Below are positions 38,573 to 48,208 of a stretch of DNA of 64,000 bases, piece after piece; within the stretch, counting starts at the first letter, position 1; every line of letters starts with the position of its first letter. The stretch lies in NCBI RefSeq assembly GCF_001942625.1, contig NZ_MLCL01000089.1, forward strand, positions 248,001-312,000. Reading direction: 5' to 3'. The notes below the pieces were generated by a model. The model saw nothing but the letters and a program-made list of their open reading frames with translations, ran no database searches and was not told where the DNA came from. The stretch comes from Mycobacterium syngnathidarum. GTDB lineage: Bacteria > Actinomycetota > Actinomycetes > Mycobacteriales > Mycobacteriaceae. The translations under genes and the position numbers were made by a program.

Positions 38573-39088
38573 GTGAGCGCCGAAACTGACGCTCCGCGGG
38601 TACTGCTGAGGTGCTACGACGAGGCCCTGCCAGTGGTGTACGGCTACTTCGTACGACGCTGTGGTGACCGCGGAACTGCCGAGGATCTGACGTCGGAGAC
38701 GTTCCTGGCCGCGATGGACGCGGCCCGCAGACCGTCGCCGCCGCCGATCTCGGTGCCCTGGCTGATCGGGGTCGCCAGACACAAGCTGGCCGACCACTAC
38801 CGCCGGCGGCATGACCGCTTCACCATGCCCGTGGCCGAGCTGCCCGAACCGGTGGATCCGGCCGACAATTGGGATACCGAACTGGATCGCATTGTGGCCG
38901 AATCAGTTCTGGCCCGGCTGCCCGAACACCATCGCACCGTCCTGGTTCTGCGCTACCTCGACGACTGTTCGGTGCCCGAATGTGCCGAGCTGATCGGCCG
39001 CACGGTGCACGCCACCGAAGCCCTGCTGGTGCGAGCCCGCCGCGCCTTCAGAGCCCAGTACCCGACACCGGAGGGAGGGACGTCGTGA
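38573..39088 (+). CDS. ECF-type RNA polymerase sigma factor
   Basis: Sigma-70 family protein of 171 residues. Region 2 is seen in VYGYFVRRCGDRGTAEDLTSETFLAA, and region 4 in LARLPEHHRTVLVLRYLDDCSVPECAELIG followed by the HTH. GTG 38573 is preceded by GATAGAG. Its stop overlaps the GTG of the triple-VOC gene, so the two are coupled. No separate anti-sigma factor with a membrane helix is seen; the VOC protein may serve that role. Confidence 0.88.
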   Translation: MSAETDAPRVLLRCYDEALPVVYGYFVRRCGDRGTAEDLTSETFLAAMDAARRPSPPPISVPWLIGVARHKLADHYRRRHDRFTMPVAELPEPVDPADNWDTELDRIVAESVLARLPEHHRTVLVLRYLDDCSVPECAELIGRTVHATEALLVRARRAFRAQYPTPEGGTS

Positions 39089-40365
39089 TCAACAGCCACG
39101 ATCCGCTGGCCGTGCTGACCGGCGGAGACCACCCGGTCACCCCCGATCCGGCATTCGCCGCCCGGCTGCGCGCTCGGCTGGAATCGGCCCTCACCCTGCC
39201 CGCCCACGCAGAAGGAGTTGACATGAGCGGAACCGACACTGCCATCGCAGAATTGAACCAACCCACGACCGTTTCAGAGCGCCCGCGGTCCGCGGTCATT
39301 GCCTATCTAGCCGTGTCCGGCGCACGCGAGGCCATTGCGTGGTACACCGACGCCTTCGGTGCGTCCCTGGTCGGACAGGCATACGAGATGGACGACGGCC
39401 GCATCGGACACGCAGAGCTTCAGATCGGCGACGGCGTGCTGTACCTGGCCGACGAGTACCCCGAACTTGGCCTCAAAGCCCCTGCTCCACAGGCGAATTC
39501 GGTGAGCCTGATGCTGCATGTGCCCGATACCGACGCCACGCTCCAACGGGCACGAGAGATCGGTGCCGTCGTGCAACGGGAGTCCTACGAGAACTACGGC
39601 TCCCGCGCCGCCACGATCATCGATCCGTTCGGCCACCGCTGGATGCTGTCCGGGCCGGTGACCGGCGCATCCGTCACCATTCAGCACGGCGATGTCGGCT
39701 ACGTCTCGGTCTGGGTTCCCGACGCCGACCGGGCCGCGGCCTTCTACGGCCACGTGCTGGGCTGGACCTATGACCCGACCACCCGGCAGGTGACCAACAC
39801 CAAGCAGCCCGTCGGCATCTTCGGTGTGGCCGGTCCGGCGACCCTGTTCTGCTGCTACGCGGTGACTGATCTGGACGGCGCCCGTCAGGCCATCTTGGCC
39901 GGCGGCGGCCAACCCGGCCAGACCCAGGAATTCGACTTCGGCACCGTCCTGGATGCCACCGATCCGGCCGGCACCCGGTTCGCGGTGTTCGCCCCCACCC
40001 CGGGGACACCGAGGCCGGACCTCAATGGTGCTGGGCCAGGCGAGCTTTCGTACATCACCTACGAGGTGACCGACTCGACCGCGTTCAAGGCGTTCTACAG
40101 CCGGGTGTTGTTCTGGACGTTCGAACCCGGCCGGATCAACGATGGTTGGGGTGTGCAGGGCAGCCAGCCGATGTCGGGCGTGGCCGGGGGCGCCGCGCAA
40201 GCCGTGACCGTGCCGATGTGGACGGTCGCCGATATCGACGACGCGGTCAACCGAGTGGTCGAGGCCGGAGGCACCGTCCTGCAGCAGCCGTCACGGCAGG
40301 ACTACGGGTTGATGGCCGAGTGCACCGACGACCAGGGCGGCCGGTTCTACCTCGGCCAGTTCTAG
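39085..40365 (+). CDS. Triple VOC-domain (glyoxalase-like) protein coupled to sigma factor
   Basis: Protein of 426 residues. Residues 1-45 form an N-terminal segment with a helix (DPAFAARLRARLESAL); then three VOC/glyoxalase-like domains follow at about 68-190, 203-305 and 320-426. VOC proteins bind small ligands or metals, so this may sense a metabolite and act on the neighbouring sigma factor. GTG 39085 overlaps the sigma stop. A second start, ATG 39223 (residue 47), has a much better ribosome site (AAGGAG, five bases away) and would drop the N-terminal segment. Both may be used. Enzymatic activity cannot be excluded. Confidence 0.85.
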   Translation: MINSHDPLAVLTGGDHPVTPDPAFAARLRARLESALTLPAHAEGVDMSGTDTAIAELNQPTTVSERPRSAVIAYLAVSGAREAIAWYTDAFGASLVGQAYEMDDGRIGHAELQIGDGVLYLADEYPELGLKAPAPQANSVSLMLHVPDTDATLQRAREIGAVVQRESYENYGSRAATIIDPFGHRWMLSGPVTGASVTIQHGDVGYVSVWVPDADRAAAFYGHVLGWTYDPTTRQVTNTKQPVGIFGVAGPATLFCCYAVTDLDGARQAILAGGGQPGQTQEFDFGTVLDATDPAGTRFAVFAPTPGTPRPDLNGAGPGELSYITYEVTDSTAFKAFYSRVLFWTFEPGRINDGWGVQGSQPMSGVAGGAAQAVTVPMWTVADIDDAVNRVVEAGGTVLQQPSRQDYGLMAECTDDQGGRFYLGQF

Positions 40366-40374
40366 AGCGGGCGA

Positions 40375-41562
40375 TCAGCCCAGGACGTCGGCGATGGGGG
40401 CGCCTGCGGCGATCTTGCCGCGAGCCTTCATCACCTTGCCCGGCATACCGCCGCCGACCACACCGACCACTACACCGTCGCGCTCGTAGAAGGCCAGGAA
40501 CTTGCGTCCGTCGTCCTCCACCACGTGCACGACATCGTCGGCCTCAGGTTCGCCCAGACACTGGATCTTGACGTCGTACTGATCGCTCCAGAAGTACGGC
40601 ACCGAGACCACGGGCGAGGTCTGCTGGCCCAGGATCGCCGGCACCATGGCCCGGGCCTGATCGGCCACGTTGCTCCAATGCTCAACGCGCGCTTGGCCAC
40701 CCACGTGATCGCGCCACGACGCGACATCACCGATGGCCCACACGCCCGCGGCGCTGGACCGGCCGACCTCATCGCACACCACGCCGTTGTCCAGCTCGAT
40801 CCCGCTGCCTTCGAGCCACTCCACCGCCGGATGCGAACCGATACCGACCACCACCAGGTCCGCGTCGAGCTCGGTGCCGTCGCCCAGCACGACCTGCTCG
40901 ACCTTGTCGGCGCCACGCACCTCGCTCACTCCCACACCGCAGCGCACGTCGACGCCTTCGGCCTGGTGCAGCCGGGTCACCAACGCCCCGATCTGCTCAC
41001 CGAGAACCGAGGCCAACGGCGTCGGCTGCGGCTCCACCAGAACCACCTCGACGCCAAGCTTGCGCAGGCTCGCGGCCACCTCGCAGCCGATGAAGCCCGC
41101 GCCGACCACAACGGCCCGCCGAGCGTTGCCGGCGTGCTCGCGCAGTGCCATGCTCTCGTCGTAGTTCCGCAGCACGTGAATGCCCGCCAGATCACCGAAG
41201 GACCGAATACGCTTCGGCACCAGTCCGGTGGCGATGATGAGCTCGTCATAGGCCACGTCGCTGCCATCGGCGAGCTTCAAGGTCTTGGCGGCGGTATCCA
41301 CCGATCGCGCGGCGGAGCCGAGCCGCAACGTGATGTTGTTCTCGGCATAGAACTCGGCCGGCTTGAGCGTCACGTCGTCCGTCTCGGCGCGCAGCACTTC
41401 CTTGGAAAGAGGCGGCCGGTCATAGGGCAGATGGTCCTCGTCGCTGACGATGGTGATGGGCCCGGCGTACTCCGAGCGGCGCAGCTGTTCGGCCGTCCGG
41501 GCCGCAGCCAAGCCGCCGCCGACGATGACGATGCCCGCTGCTGATCCCGCTGAAGTAGTCAC
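40375..41562 (-). CDS. FAD-dependent ferredoxin reductase-like protein
   Basis: Flavoprotein of 395 residues of the putidaredoxin/rhodocoxin reductase type (Rv0688-like). Two Rossmann motifs are seen: IVIVGGGLAAARTAEQL for FAD and VVVGAGFIGCEVAASL for NAD(P)H. WAIGDVASW near the C-terminus is the second FAD contact. It could supply electrons to a ferredoxin for the P450s, but no ferredoxin gene is next to it. It is convergent with the VOC gene, ten bases away. Confidence 0.92.
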   Translation of the reverse strand: MTTSAGSAAGIVIVGGGLAAARTAEQLRRSEYAGPITIVSDEDHLPYDRPPLSKEVLRAETDDVTLKPAEFYAENNITLRLGSAARSVDTAAKTLKLADGSDVAYDELIIATGLVPKRIRSFGDLAGIHVLRNYDESMALREHAGNARRAVVVGAGFIGCEVAASLRKLGVEVVLVEPQPTPLASVLGEQIGALVTRLHQAEGVDVRCGVGVSEVRGADKVEQVVLGDGTELDADLVVVGIGSHPAVEWLEGSGIELDNGVVCDEVGRSSAAGVWAIGDVASWRDHVGGQARVEHWSNVADQARAMVPAILGQQTSPVVSVPYFWSDQYDVKIQCLGEPEADDVVHVVEDDGRKFLAFYERDGVVVGVVGGGMPGKVMKARGKIAAGAPIADVLG

Positions 41563-41629
41563 GTGGGGTTTTTACACGATCGAGGTCAAACGTTGTAGGG
41601 CACCCTACGTTTGCGCAGGCCGACGCGCC

Positions 41630-42076
41630 TCACGGCCGCCCCCGGTCGATGACATTGCTGAGCACCACGATGCTCTCGCTGCGCTCGATCCGTGCCGTTG
41701 ACCGGATGCGCTCAAGGGCCTCCTCGAGGTGTCGCATGTCCCGGGCGAGCACGTGCAGGATGGCATCGGCGGTGCCCGTCACCGTCGCCGCGCTGACCAC
41801 CTCCGGGATGTCGATCCAGGCCGCGCGCAACTGGTCTGGCGCGATGGTGCCCTGGCAGAACACCTGCACATAGGCCTCCGTGCTCCAGCCGAGCACGTTG
41901 CGGTCGACCACGGTGGTGAAACCCCGGATCACCCCGTCGGCGATCATGCGGTCCACCCGCCGCTTGACCGCGGGTGCCGACAGATTCACCCGCACCCCGA
42001 TCTCGGCGAATGTCGCCCGGGCGTGCTCGGTGAGCTCGGCCAGAATCCGCTCATCGGTGTCGTCCAGACGCTCCAC
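41630..42076 (-). CDS. Lrp/AsnC-family regulator
   Basis: Feast/famine regulator of 148 residues. The N-terminal HTH is in ATFAEIGVRVNLSAPAVKRRVDRM, and the C-terminal RAM domain follows. GTG 42076 has GGAGG six bases upstream; an earlier GTG at 42088 lacks a ribosome site. It is divergent from the DDAH-rocD operon and, by analogy to arginine-responsive Lrp proteins, probably controls it. Confidence 0.88.
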   Translation of the reverse strand: MERLDDTDERILAELTEHARATFAEIGVRVNLSAPAVKRRVDRMIADGVIRGFTTVVDRNVLGWSTEAYVQVFCQGTIAPDQLRAAWIDIPEVVSAATVTGTADAILHVLARDMRHLEEALERIRSTARIERSESIVVLSNVIDRGRP

Positions 42077-42088
42077 AGCACCCTCCAC

Positions 42089-42210
42089 GCAACAAACTGT
42101 TGCCCTATCGAAAATTGTGCAATGTATCTTTAGGCATCATGCAACAAACGGCGATTGATTGTGTAGTGAGCGCCTCATATCGTCGATTCATGACCATCTT
42201 CGAGGAAGTC
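42089..42210. promoter_or_regulatory. Lrp-DDAH intergenic region with palindromes
   Basis: GCAACAAACTGTTGC at 42089-42103 is a perfect 6-bp inverted repeat with three central bases. ATTGTGCAAT follows at 42114-42123 with 4-bp arms, and GCAACAAAC recurs at 42141. Repeated half sites at helical spacing are the usual pattern of Lrp-family binding. Confidence 0.55.
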
Positions 42211-43035
42211 ATGCAAGAGGCTGCGCCCGGACCCCGGACCGCGACCACCCGCCACTACGCCATGACCTCCCCGGAGTACTTCGCCGTCGAATACGCCATC
42301 AACCCGTGGATGGACACCGCCACACCCGTGGACCCCTCGCGCGCACTGGCCCAGTGGGACACGCTGCGGCGGGTGTACGCCGACCTGGGACACACCGTCG
42401 ACCTGATAGCCCCACGAACCGGACTGCCCGACATGGTCTACGCCGCCAACGGTGGCTTCCTGGTCGGAGACAGCGCCGTGGTGGCGCGATTCGCCTACCC
42501 GCAGCGCGCAGCCGAGGCCGGCGCCTACGCCGATTGGATGGCCGCGGCCGGTTACTGTCCGGTCCGCACCGAACACGTCAACGAAGGCCAGGGCGACCTG
42601 CTGCTGGTCGGGTCAAAGCTATTGGCCGGATACGGTTTTCGCACCGACCTGCGCGCCCACGGTGAGATCGCGGCCATCACGGGCCTGGAGGTCACCAGCC
42701 TGGAACTCGTCGACCCGCGCTTCTATCACCTCGACACGGCATTGGCTGTGCTCGACGATTCCACGATCGCCTACTATCCCCCGGCGTTCAGCGACGCCGG
42801 CCGAAAGCAATTGGCCGACCTGTTCGGCGACGCCATCGAAGTGGGCTCGGCCGACGCATACGTCCTCGGCCTCAACGTGGTTTCCGACGGCCGCCACGTC
42901 GTGATGCCCGCAGCCGCCACCGGATTCGCCGCACAACTGCGCCGAGCCGGATTCGAGCCGATCGGTGTCGACATGTCCGAACTCCTCAAAGGCGGCGGAT
43001 CCGTCAAATGCTGCACCCTGGAGCTACATCCATGA
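42211..43035 (+). CDS. Dimethylargininase/arginine hydrolase-like amidinotransferase-fold enzyme
   Basis: Enzyme of 274 residues in the DDAH family. The catalytic cysteine is in SVKCCTLEL near the end, the histidine in FYHLDTA, and acidic residues in EYAINPWMD and ANGGFL. Such proteins hydrolyse dimethylarginine to citrulline; related ones convert arginine fully to ornithine. ATG 42211 has GAGG five bases upstream; ATG 42190 is a possible alternative. The stop overlaps the rocD start (ATGA), so its product probably feeds RocD. Confidence 0.85.
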   Translation: MQEAAPGPRTATTRHYAMTSPEYFAVEYAINPWMDTATPVDPSRALAQWDTLRRVYADLGHTVDLIAPRTGLPDMVYAANGGFLVGDSAVVARFAYPQRAAEAGAYADWMAAAGYCPVRTEHVNEGQGDLLLVGSKLLAGYGFRTDLRAHGEIAAITGLEVTSLELVDPRFYHLDTALAVLDDSTIAYYPPAFSDAGRKQLADLFGDAIEVGSADAYVLGLNVVSDGRHVVMPAAATGFAAQLRRAGFEPIGVDMSELLKGGGSVKCCTLELHP

Positions 43036-44282
43036 CCATCCTGGACGGTGTGGACAACCAGGCCACCCCGGATTCGACGACCACCCAGGCGATCGCGCTC
43101 GACAATCGCCATGTCGCCCACAACTACTCGCCGCTGCCAGTGGTTGCCCACAGCGCCGAGGGAGCCTGGATCACCGATGTGACCGGCCGCCGCTACCTCG
43201 ATTGCCTCGCCGCATACTCGGCGGTGAACTTCGGCCACCGCAACCCCGAGATCATCGCCGCGGCGCACACCCAACTGGACCGGCTGACCCTGGTGAGCCG
43301 CGCCTTCCACTCTGACCGCCTGGGTCCGTTCGCCGAAGCGTTGGCCGGATTGTGCGGCAAGGACATGGTGCTGCCGATGAACAGCGGCGCCGAAGCGGTG
43401 GAGAGCGGCATCAAAGTGGCCCGCAAATGGGCCACCGACGTCAAAGGCGTGATAGCCGACAGCTCGAATATCGTCGTAGCGCACAACAACTTCCACGGGC
43501 GCACCACAACGATCATCAGCTTCTCCGACGACGAAACCGCGCGCCGCGGCTTCGGCCCGTACACACCGGGATTCCGCTCGGTCCCCTTCGGCGACCACCG
43601 AGCGGTCGACGAGGCGATCGACAACAACACCGCCGCCGTGCTCATCGAGCCCATCCAAGGCGAGGCCGGCATCATCGTCCCGCCCGCCGACTTTCTACCC
43701 CGCGTCCGCGAGACCTGTACCCGCAACAACGTGCTGATGATCGCCGATGAGATCCAGTCCGGCCTGGCCCGCACCGGACGCACCTTCGCCTGCGAACACT
43801 GGGATGTGGTACCCGACGTGTATCTGCTCGGCAAGGCCCTGGGCGGTGGCGTGGTACCGCTGTCCGCGGTGGTGGCCGACCGCGACATCCTCGGCGTTCT
43901 GCATCCCGGCGAACATGGATCCACCTTCGGCGGTAACCCACTGGCCGCGACCATCGGCACCACGGTCGTCGACATGCTGCGCCGTGGCGAATTCCAGCTC
44001 CGCTCAACTGAACTCGGAGCCCACCTACACCAGCGCCTCACCGAACTGATCGGGCACGGAGTCATCGCGGTACGCGGTATGGGCCTGTGGGCAGGGGTGG
44101 ACATCGACCCAGACCTGGGCACCGGCAAGCAATTTGGCCTGGCGTTGGCCGAACGCGGCGTGCTGGTCAAAGACACCCACGGCTCGACCCTGCGGTTCGC
44201 CCCGCCCCTGGTGGTGACCGCCGACGAACTCGACTGGGCCGTCGACCAATTCGCCGACACCCTGGTGCACGCGCGCCGGTAG
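43032..44282 (+). CDS. rocD: Ornithine aminotransferase
   Basis: PLP-dependent class III aminotransferase of 416 residues that converts ornithine plus 2-oxoglutarate to glutamate semialdehyde plus glutamate. The PLP lysine is in LLGKALGGGVVP, with MIADEIQSGLARTG as the cofactor-binding stretch and NSGAEAVE. ATG 43032 overlaps the upstream stop. With the DDAH-like enzyme it makes a short route for arginine catabolism. Confidence 0.93.
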   Translation: MTILDGVDNQATPDSTTTQAIALDNRHVAHNYSPLPVVAHSAEGAWITDVTGRRYLDCLAAYSAVNFGHRNPEIIAAAHTQLDRLTLVSRAFHSDRLGPFAEALAGLCGKDMVLPMNSGAEAVESGIKVARKWATDVKGVIADSSNIVVAHNNFHGRTTTIISFSDDETARRGFGPYTPGFRSVPFGDHRAVDEAIDNNTAAVLIEPIQGEAGIIVPPADFLPRVRETCTRNNVLMIADEIQSGLARTGRTFACEHWDVVPDVYLLGKALGGGVVPLSAVVADRDILGVLHPGEHGSTFGGNPLAATIGTTVVDMLRRGEFQLRSTELGAHLHQRLTELIGHGVIAVRGMGLWAGVDIDPDLGTGKQFGLALAERGVLVKDTHGSTLRFAPPLVVTADELDWAVDQFADTLVHARR

Positions 44283-44315
44283 GCCGGTCCTGCCGGGCTG
44301 ACCGGCGCGGAGAAA

Positions 44316-45182
<867 letters not shown>

Positions 45183-45305
45183 TCAGTGAGCCTGGCCACA
45201 GGCTAACAGCAGAAGTAGAACGTGTTCCTGCCCCGTACCGATGAATGGAATGCCAGATGATGCGCCAGCTCACGCGGTGCCCGATCCGGTTCGTCCAACG
45301 CCAGA

Positions 45306-46145
45306 TCAGAGATCGGCGATGATCTGCTGTCGTTTGGCCGCGTACTCGTCTTCGCTGATGGCACCGGTCGCACGCAGGGTTTCCAGTTCCTGAAGGCGTT
45401 GGGCGGTCGACGGCGCGGGCGGTGCGAGGAACGGTGCCGGAGGCGCGGCCGGTTCCGGGGCGGCGACCGACGGCGCGGGCTGCTGTGCGGCCGTGCGCCG
45501 CACCACGGCCTGAACCTCTTCGCGGGCCACCCGATTGGCCCGCAGGTCGACCATGCTGTTGATGGCGATGCCGTGCGTCTTCAGGATCTGCAGGATCTCC
45601 ATCAGCGGGCCGGATTGGCCGGTGAGGTCGTAGGTCCTGTTCTCCTCGGCGATCGTGAACGTCGCCGGCATCAGGCCACTGACCAGACTGCTTCTCTCCC
45701 AATCGATCCGGTATTCGTTGGTGGCCGGGTCGACCAAGACGACCAACTTGCGGTTGGTGATCATGGGCAACCGCGACACCGAGGCCAGCACGCGGTCCTG
45801 ACTGGCGAACGGCGCAATGCCGGGTCCAGAGATCTGCAGATCCAACTTCACCAGCGGCTGCTCGTTGATGCGAGTGTTGGTCTCGTGAATTCCGGTGACC
45901 TGGGCCAGGGCCAGTACCCCGACCTGTTCGAGCTTCTCGTTCTGCGCGGCCGACTTCGACCCGGCAGCGGTGAGGCCCAACGCAATCAGAACGTCGATCG
46001 CGGTGACCAACAGCCCGGTCCAGAACATCCATTTCATCATCGGATCACCGCCGGCGACGAAGTAGATGACCAGGAATATCGGACCGACGATGCCGCACAA
46101 CAGTACGAAGGCCTGAATGCGTACGTACCGCCAGAATGTGGACAT
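45306..46145 (-). CDS. SHOCT-domain membrane protein (Rv0686-like)
   Basis: Membrane protein of 279 residues. Two hydrophobic helices lie at about residues 10-32 and 38-58. The middle is a soluble domain with strands; an Ala/Pro-rich linker follows, and the C-terminus (LQELETLRATGAISEDEYAAKRQQIIADL region) is a SHOCT oligomerisation motif. ATG 46145 has AGGAG upstream. Function is unknown. Confidence 0.8.
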   Translation of the reverse strand: MSTFWRYVRIQAFVLLCGIVGPIFLVIYFVAGGDPMMKWMFWTGLLVTAIDVLIALGLTAAGSKSAAQNEKLEQVGVLALAQVTGIHETNTRINEQPLVKLDLQISGPGIAPFASQDRVLASVSRLPMITNRKLVVLVDPATNEYRIDWERSSLVSGLMPATFTIAEENRTYDLTGQSGPLMEILQILKTHGIAINSMVDLRANRVAREEVQAVVRRTAAQQPAPSVAAPEPAAPPAPFLAPPAPSTAQRLQELETLRATGAISEDEYAAKRQQIIADL

Positions 46146-46202
46146 CACGGGCTCCTGTCGTCGTCTCAAGCGCCATCAGATTAGCGCCCGAGACCCTGCG
46201 GA

Positions 46203-47042
46203 TCAGGAGTGAACGACTCCATCGGTCGCGACTGCCGTCGGCACCGTCTGCTGCTGCATCGGGGCAGGACCCAACATCCGGTACAGCGGCCAGGTCCACC
46301 GGTATCCCCCGCTGCTCGAGCGGGCGTAGCTGGTGTGCACGGCGATGGCGGTGGCCGTCACCTCTTCGGCGTCCTCGTCGTAGTCGCAGACCGCGTCACC
46401 GCGGTCGCACACGCTGATGGTGCGGCTGCCGATCGTGGCAGTCAGCGGTGCCGGGGCGTGGGCCAGGATCGGCCAATCCTGCGCGACGCCCTTGCCGGCT
46501 CCGGGCACCGCGGTCGCGGTGCCCAGGTTGACGGTGGGGTCGGCGGGCAACCGGTCACCGTCGGCCACCAACAATGCAGCGGCCAGATTCGGGCTACCCG
46601 ACAACCCGGCCAGATTGCGGTGCACCACCATCGCTCCCTGCGAGTAGCCGGCCAGGATCACCTGGCTGGACGGGCACCGCTGGGTGAACGCCGCGTACTG
46701 GTTGCCCAGGGCTGCCACACCGGTGTCGACGCTGCTCATGAAGCCGCCCCAGCCCAGCAAGTCCCCGTCTGCCGGTACCGGCGCCGCCGGATAGGCCACG
46801 GCCTCGGCCGACATGGTGCGGCCGTCCTGCTGCACCCACTGCGACAGGTCACGCAACGAGTTGTAGACGACGCGGCCCATGCCCGCGTCGACCGTCGGAT
46901 CGTCACGCTCGCCGGAGCCGGCGACACCGATCCAGTGCAAGTCAGGACATCCAGGGCTCGCCGCTGCCGGGCCCGCCAGGCCTATCAGCGCCGCACTGGC
47001 GACCGCACCGGCACCTACCAGTGCAACTATCCGTCGAAACAT
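46203..47042 (-). CDS. Secreted cutinase-family serine hydrolase
   Basis: Exported esterase of 279 residues. A Sec signal peptide ends at AAASP. The nucleophile motif GYSQGAMV, paired cysteines and the later DGDRLP and CDRGDAVCDY segments fit the cutinase/Culp family. Mycobacterial members act on lipids or esters at the cell surface. It ends 57 bases upstream of the SHOCT gene on the same strand. Confidence 0.9.
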   Translation of the reverse strand: MFRRIVALVGAGAVASAALIGLAGPAAASPGCPDLHWIGVAGSGERDDPTVDAGMGRVVYNSLRDLSQWVQQDGRTMSAEAVAYPAAPVPADGDLLGWGGFMSSVDTGVAALGNQYAAFTQRCPSSQVILAGYSQGAMVVHRNLAGLSGSPNLAAALLVADGDRLPADPTVNLGTATAVPGAGKGVAQDWPILAHAPAPLTATIGSRTISVCDRGDAVCDYDEDAEEVTATAIAVHTSYARSSSGGYRWTWPLYRMLGPAPMQQQTVPTAVATDGVVHS

Positions 47043-47127
47043 CAGCGGACCCCCAAACCCTTTGGCCTACGTGGGGTGCATCGCCTCACACACCACATCT
47101 GTTACATCCGGGTCGTGAGGTGAGGGA

Positions 47128-48012
47128 TCAGAACGGCAGGCCGACCGCCCGGGTAATACTCGGCAGCTTGGTGAGCGGGTTGTCGAGCGAAGGAGGCGGT
47201 GGCAGCGCGGGTGGCGGCGGAGGCGGTGGCAACTTGGAGAAGTCGAACGCCGGTGGGGGCGGCAACTTGGAGAAATCGAACGCCGGCGGCGGCGGCAACT
47301 TCGTGAAATCGAACGCCGGCGGCGGCGGAAGGGCAGGCATGCCCGCACCCGCGACGGCCGGGCCCAGCATCAGCGCGGTCAAACCATCCGGGGAGGGCAA
47401 GCCGCCGTTCTCGTTGCCGTAGTTGGCAACTGTGATGACAGCACTCAGGAAATCCAGTGCTCCGCCGCCGATGCCGCTCACCCCGCCGGAAACCGAAGAA
47501 GCGATGGTGCCCGCGGTGTTCTGCGCGTTGGTGTCGATCAGCGCCGACCACGGAGGCTGCATCGCGGCGGTGTCGAATTGCGGCCAGGAGATGCTGGGCA
47601 CCTCTGCCGGCGCCTCGGGCAACGATGGCAAGACCGGTTCCGAACGGCTCACGATGTTGGAACTCCGGCTCGTTCCGCCGGGGGCCGGCAGCAACGAAGT
47701 GGTGCGACTCTGCGGTTTCGGAGAGGGCGTCACGGAAGGGAGCACGTCCGGGATCACCGACGGTGACGGTGCGGGGTGGGCGGCCACTTGCTGCGCGTGC
47801 TCGACAGGTGCTGCCGCGACGGCGACGGGCCTTTCGGTCTCGGCCGCCGGCTTCTCTGGTTCGTCCCCGACCACCCACACCAGGGCGCCGACCGCGACAA
47901 CCGCGACCGTGGTCGAGACGCCTGCGACGATGCGTGACGGACTCAACTGAGTACGGATCCGGTCGGCGAGCGGCACCGACGCGGAGATCGGTTCTGTCAC
48001 ATCAACGTCCAT
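47128..48012 (-). CDS. Membrane-anchored proline-repeat protein
   Basis: Protein of 294 residues with one transmembrane helix at about residues 29-48 and an extracytoplasmic Pro/Ala/Ser-rich domain. Near the C-terminus the 11-residue unit LPPPPAFDF(S/T)K occurs three times in tandem (DNA about 47227-47335, 33-base period), followed by a run of prolines. No enzymatic motif is seen. The repeat could span or bind the cell wall. I do not recognise the family. Confidence 0.75.
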   Translation of the reverse strand: MDVDVTEPISASVPLADRIRTQLSPSRIVAGVSTTVAVVAVGALVWVVGDEPEKPAAETERPVAVAAAPVEHAQQVAAHPAPSPSVIPDVLPSVTPSPKPQSRTTSLLPAPGGTSRSSNIVSRSEPVLPSLPEAPAEVPSISWPQFDTAAMQPPWSALIDTNAQNTAGTIASSVSGGVSGIGGGALDFLSAVITVANYGNENGGLPSPDGLTALMLGPAVAGAGMPALPPPPAFDFTKLPPPPAFDFSKLPPPPAFDFSKLPPPPPPPALPPPPSLDNPLTKLPSITRAVGLPF

Positions 48013-48120
48013 CTCTAGCTCGCCCCGTAACGATCGTGGTCGGAGACCGTTGCATTTTCAACGACGTCGCCACAGCCAAACTATCACCCGACCGCGCGAC
48101 ATGCGCGGGTCCGTGTTCCG

Positions 48121-48169
48121 GCACGCAAAAACCCCCGAAATCTGCGGGATTTCGGGGGTTTTCGCGTGC
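48121..48169 (-). terminator. tuf terminator hairpin
   Basis: AAAACCCCCGAAAT and its complement, flanked by GCACGC/GCGTGC, form a near-perfect stem with a short loop. It starts 39 bases past the tuf stop and has runs of T on the outgoing side, an intrinsic terminator for the str operon. Confidence 0.85.
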
Positions 48170-48208
48170 TAGGTCAGATCATCACCGAAGTGATCCAGTA
48201 GGCGGAAC

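Noticed and set aside
47227..47335. Possible CRISPR or VNTR-like array
   Set aside because: The 33-base units are in frame inside a coding region with no spacers, so it is a protein repeat.
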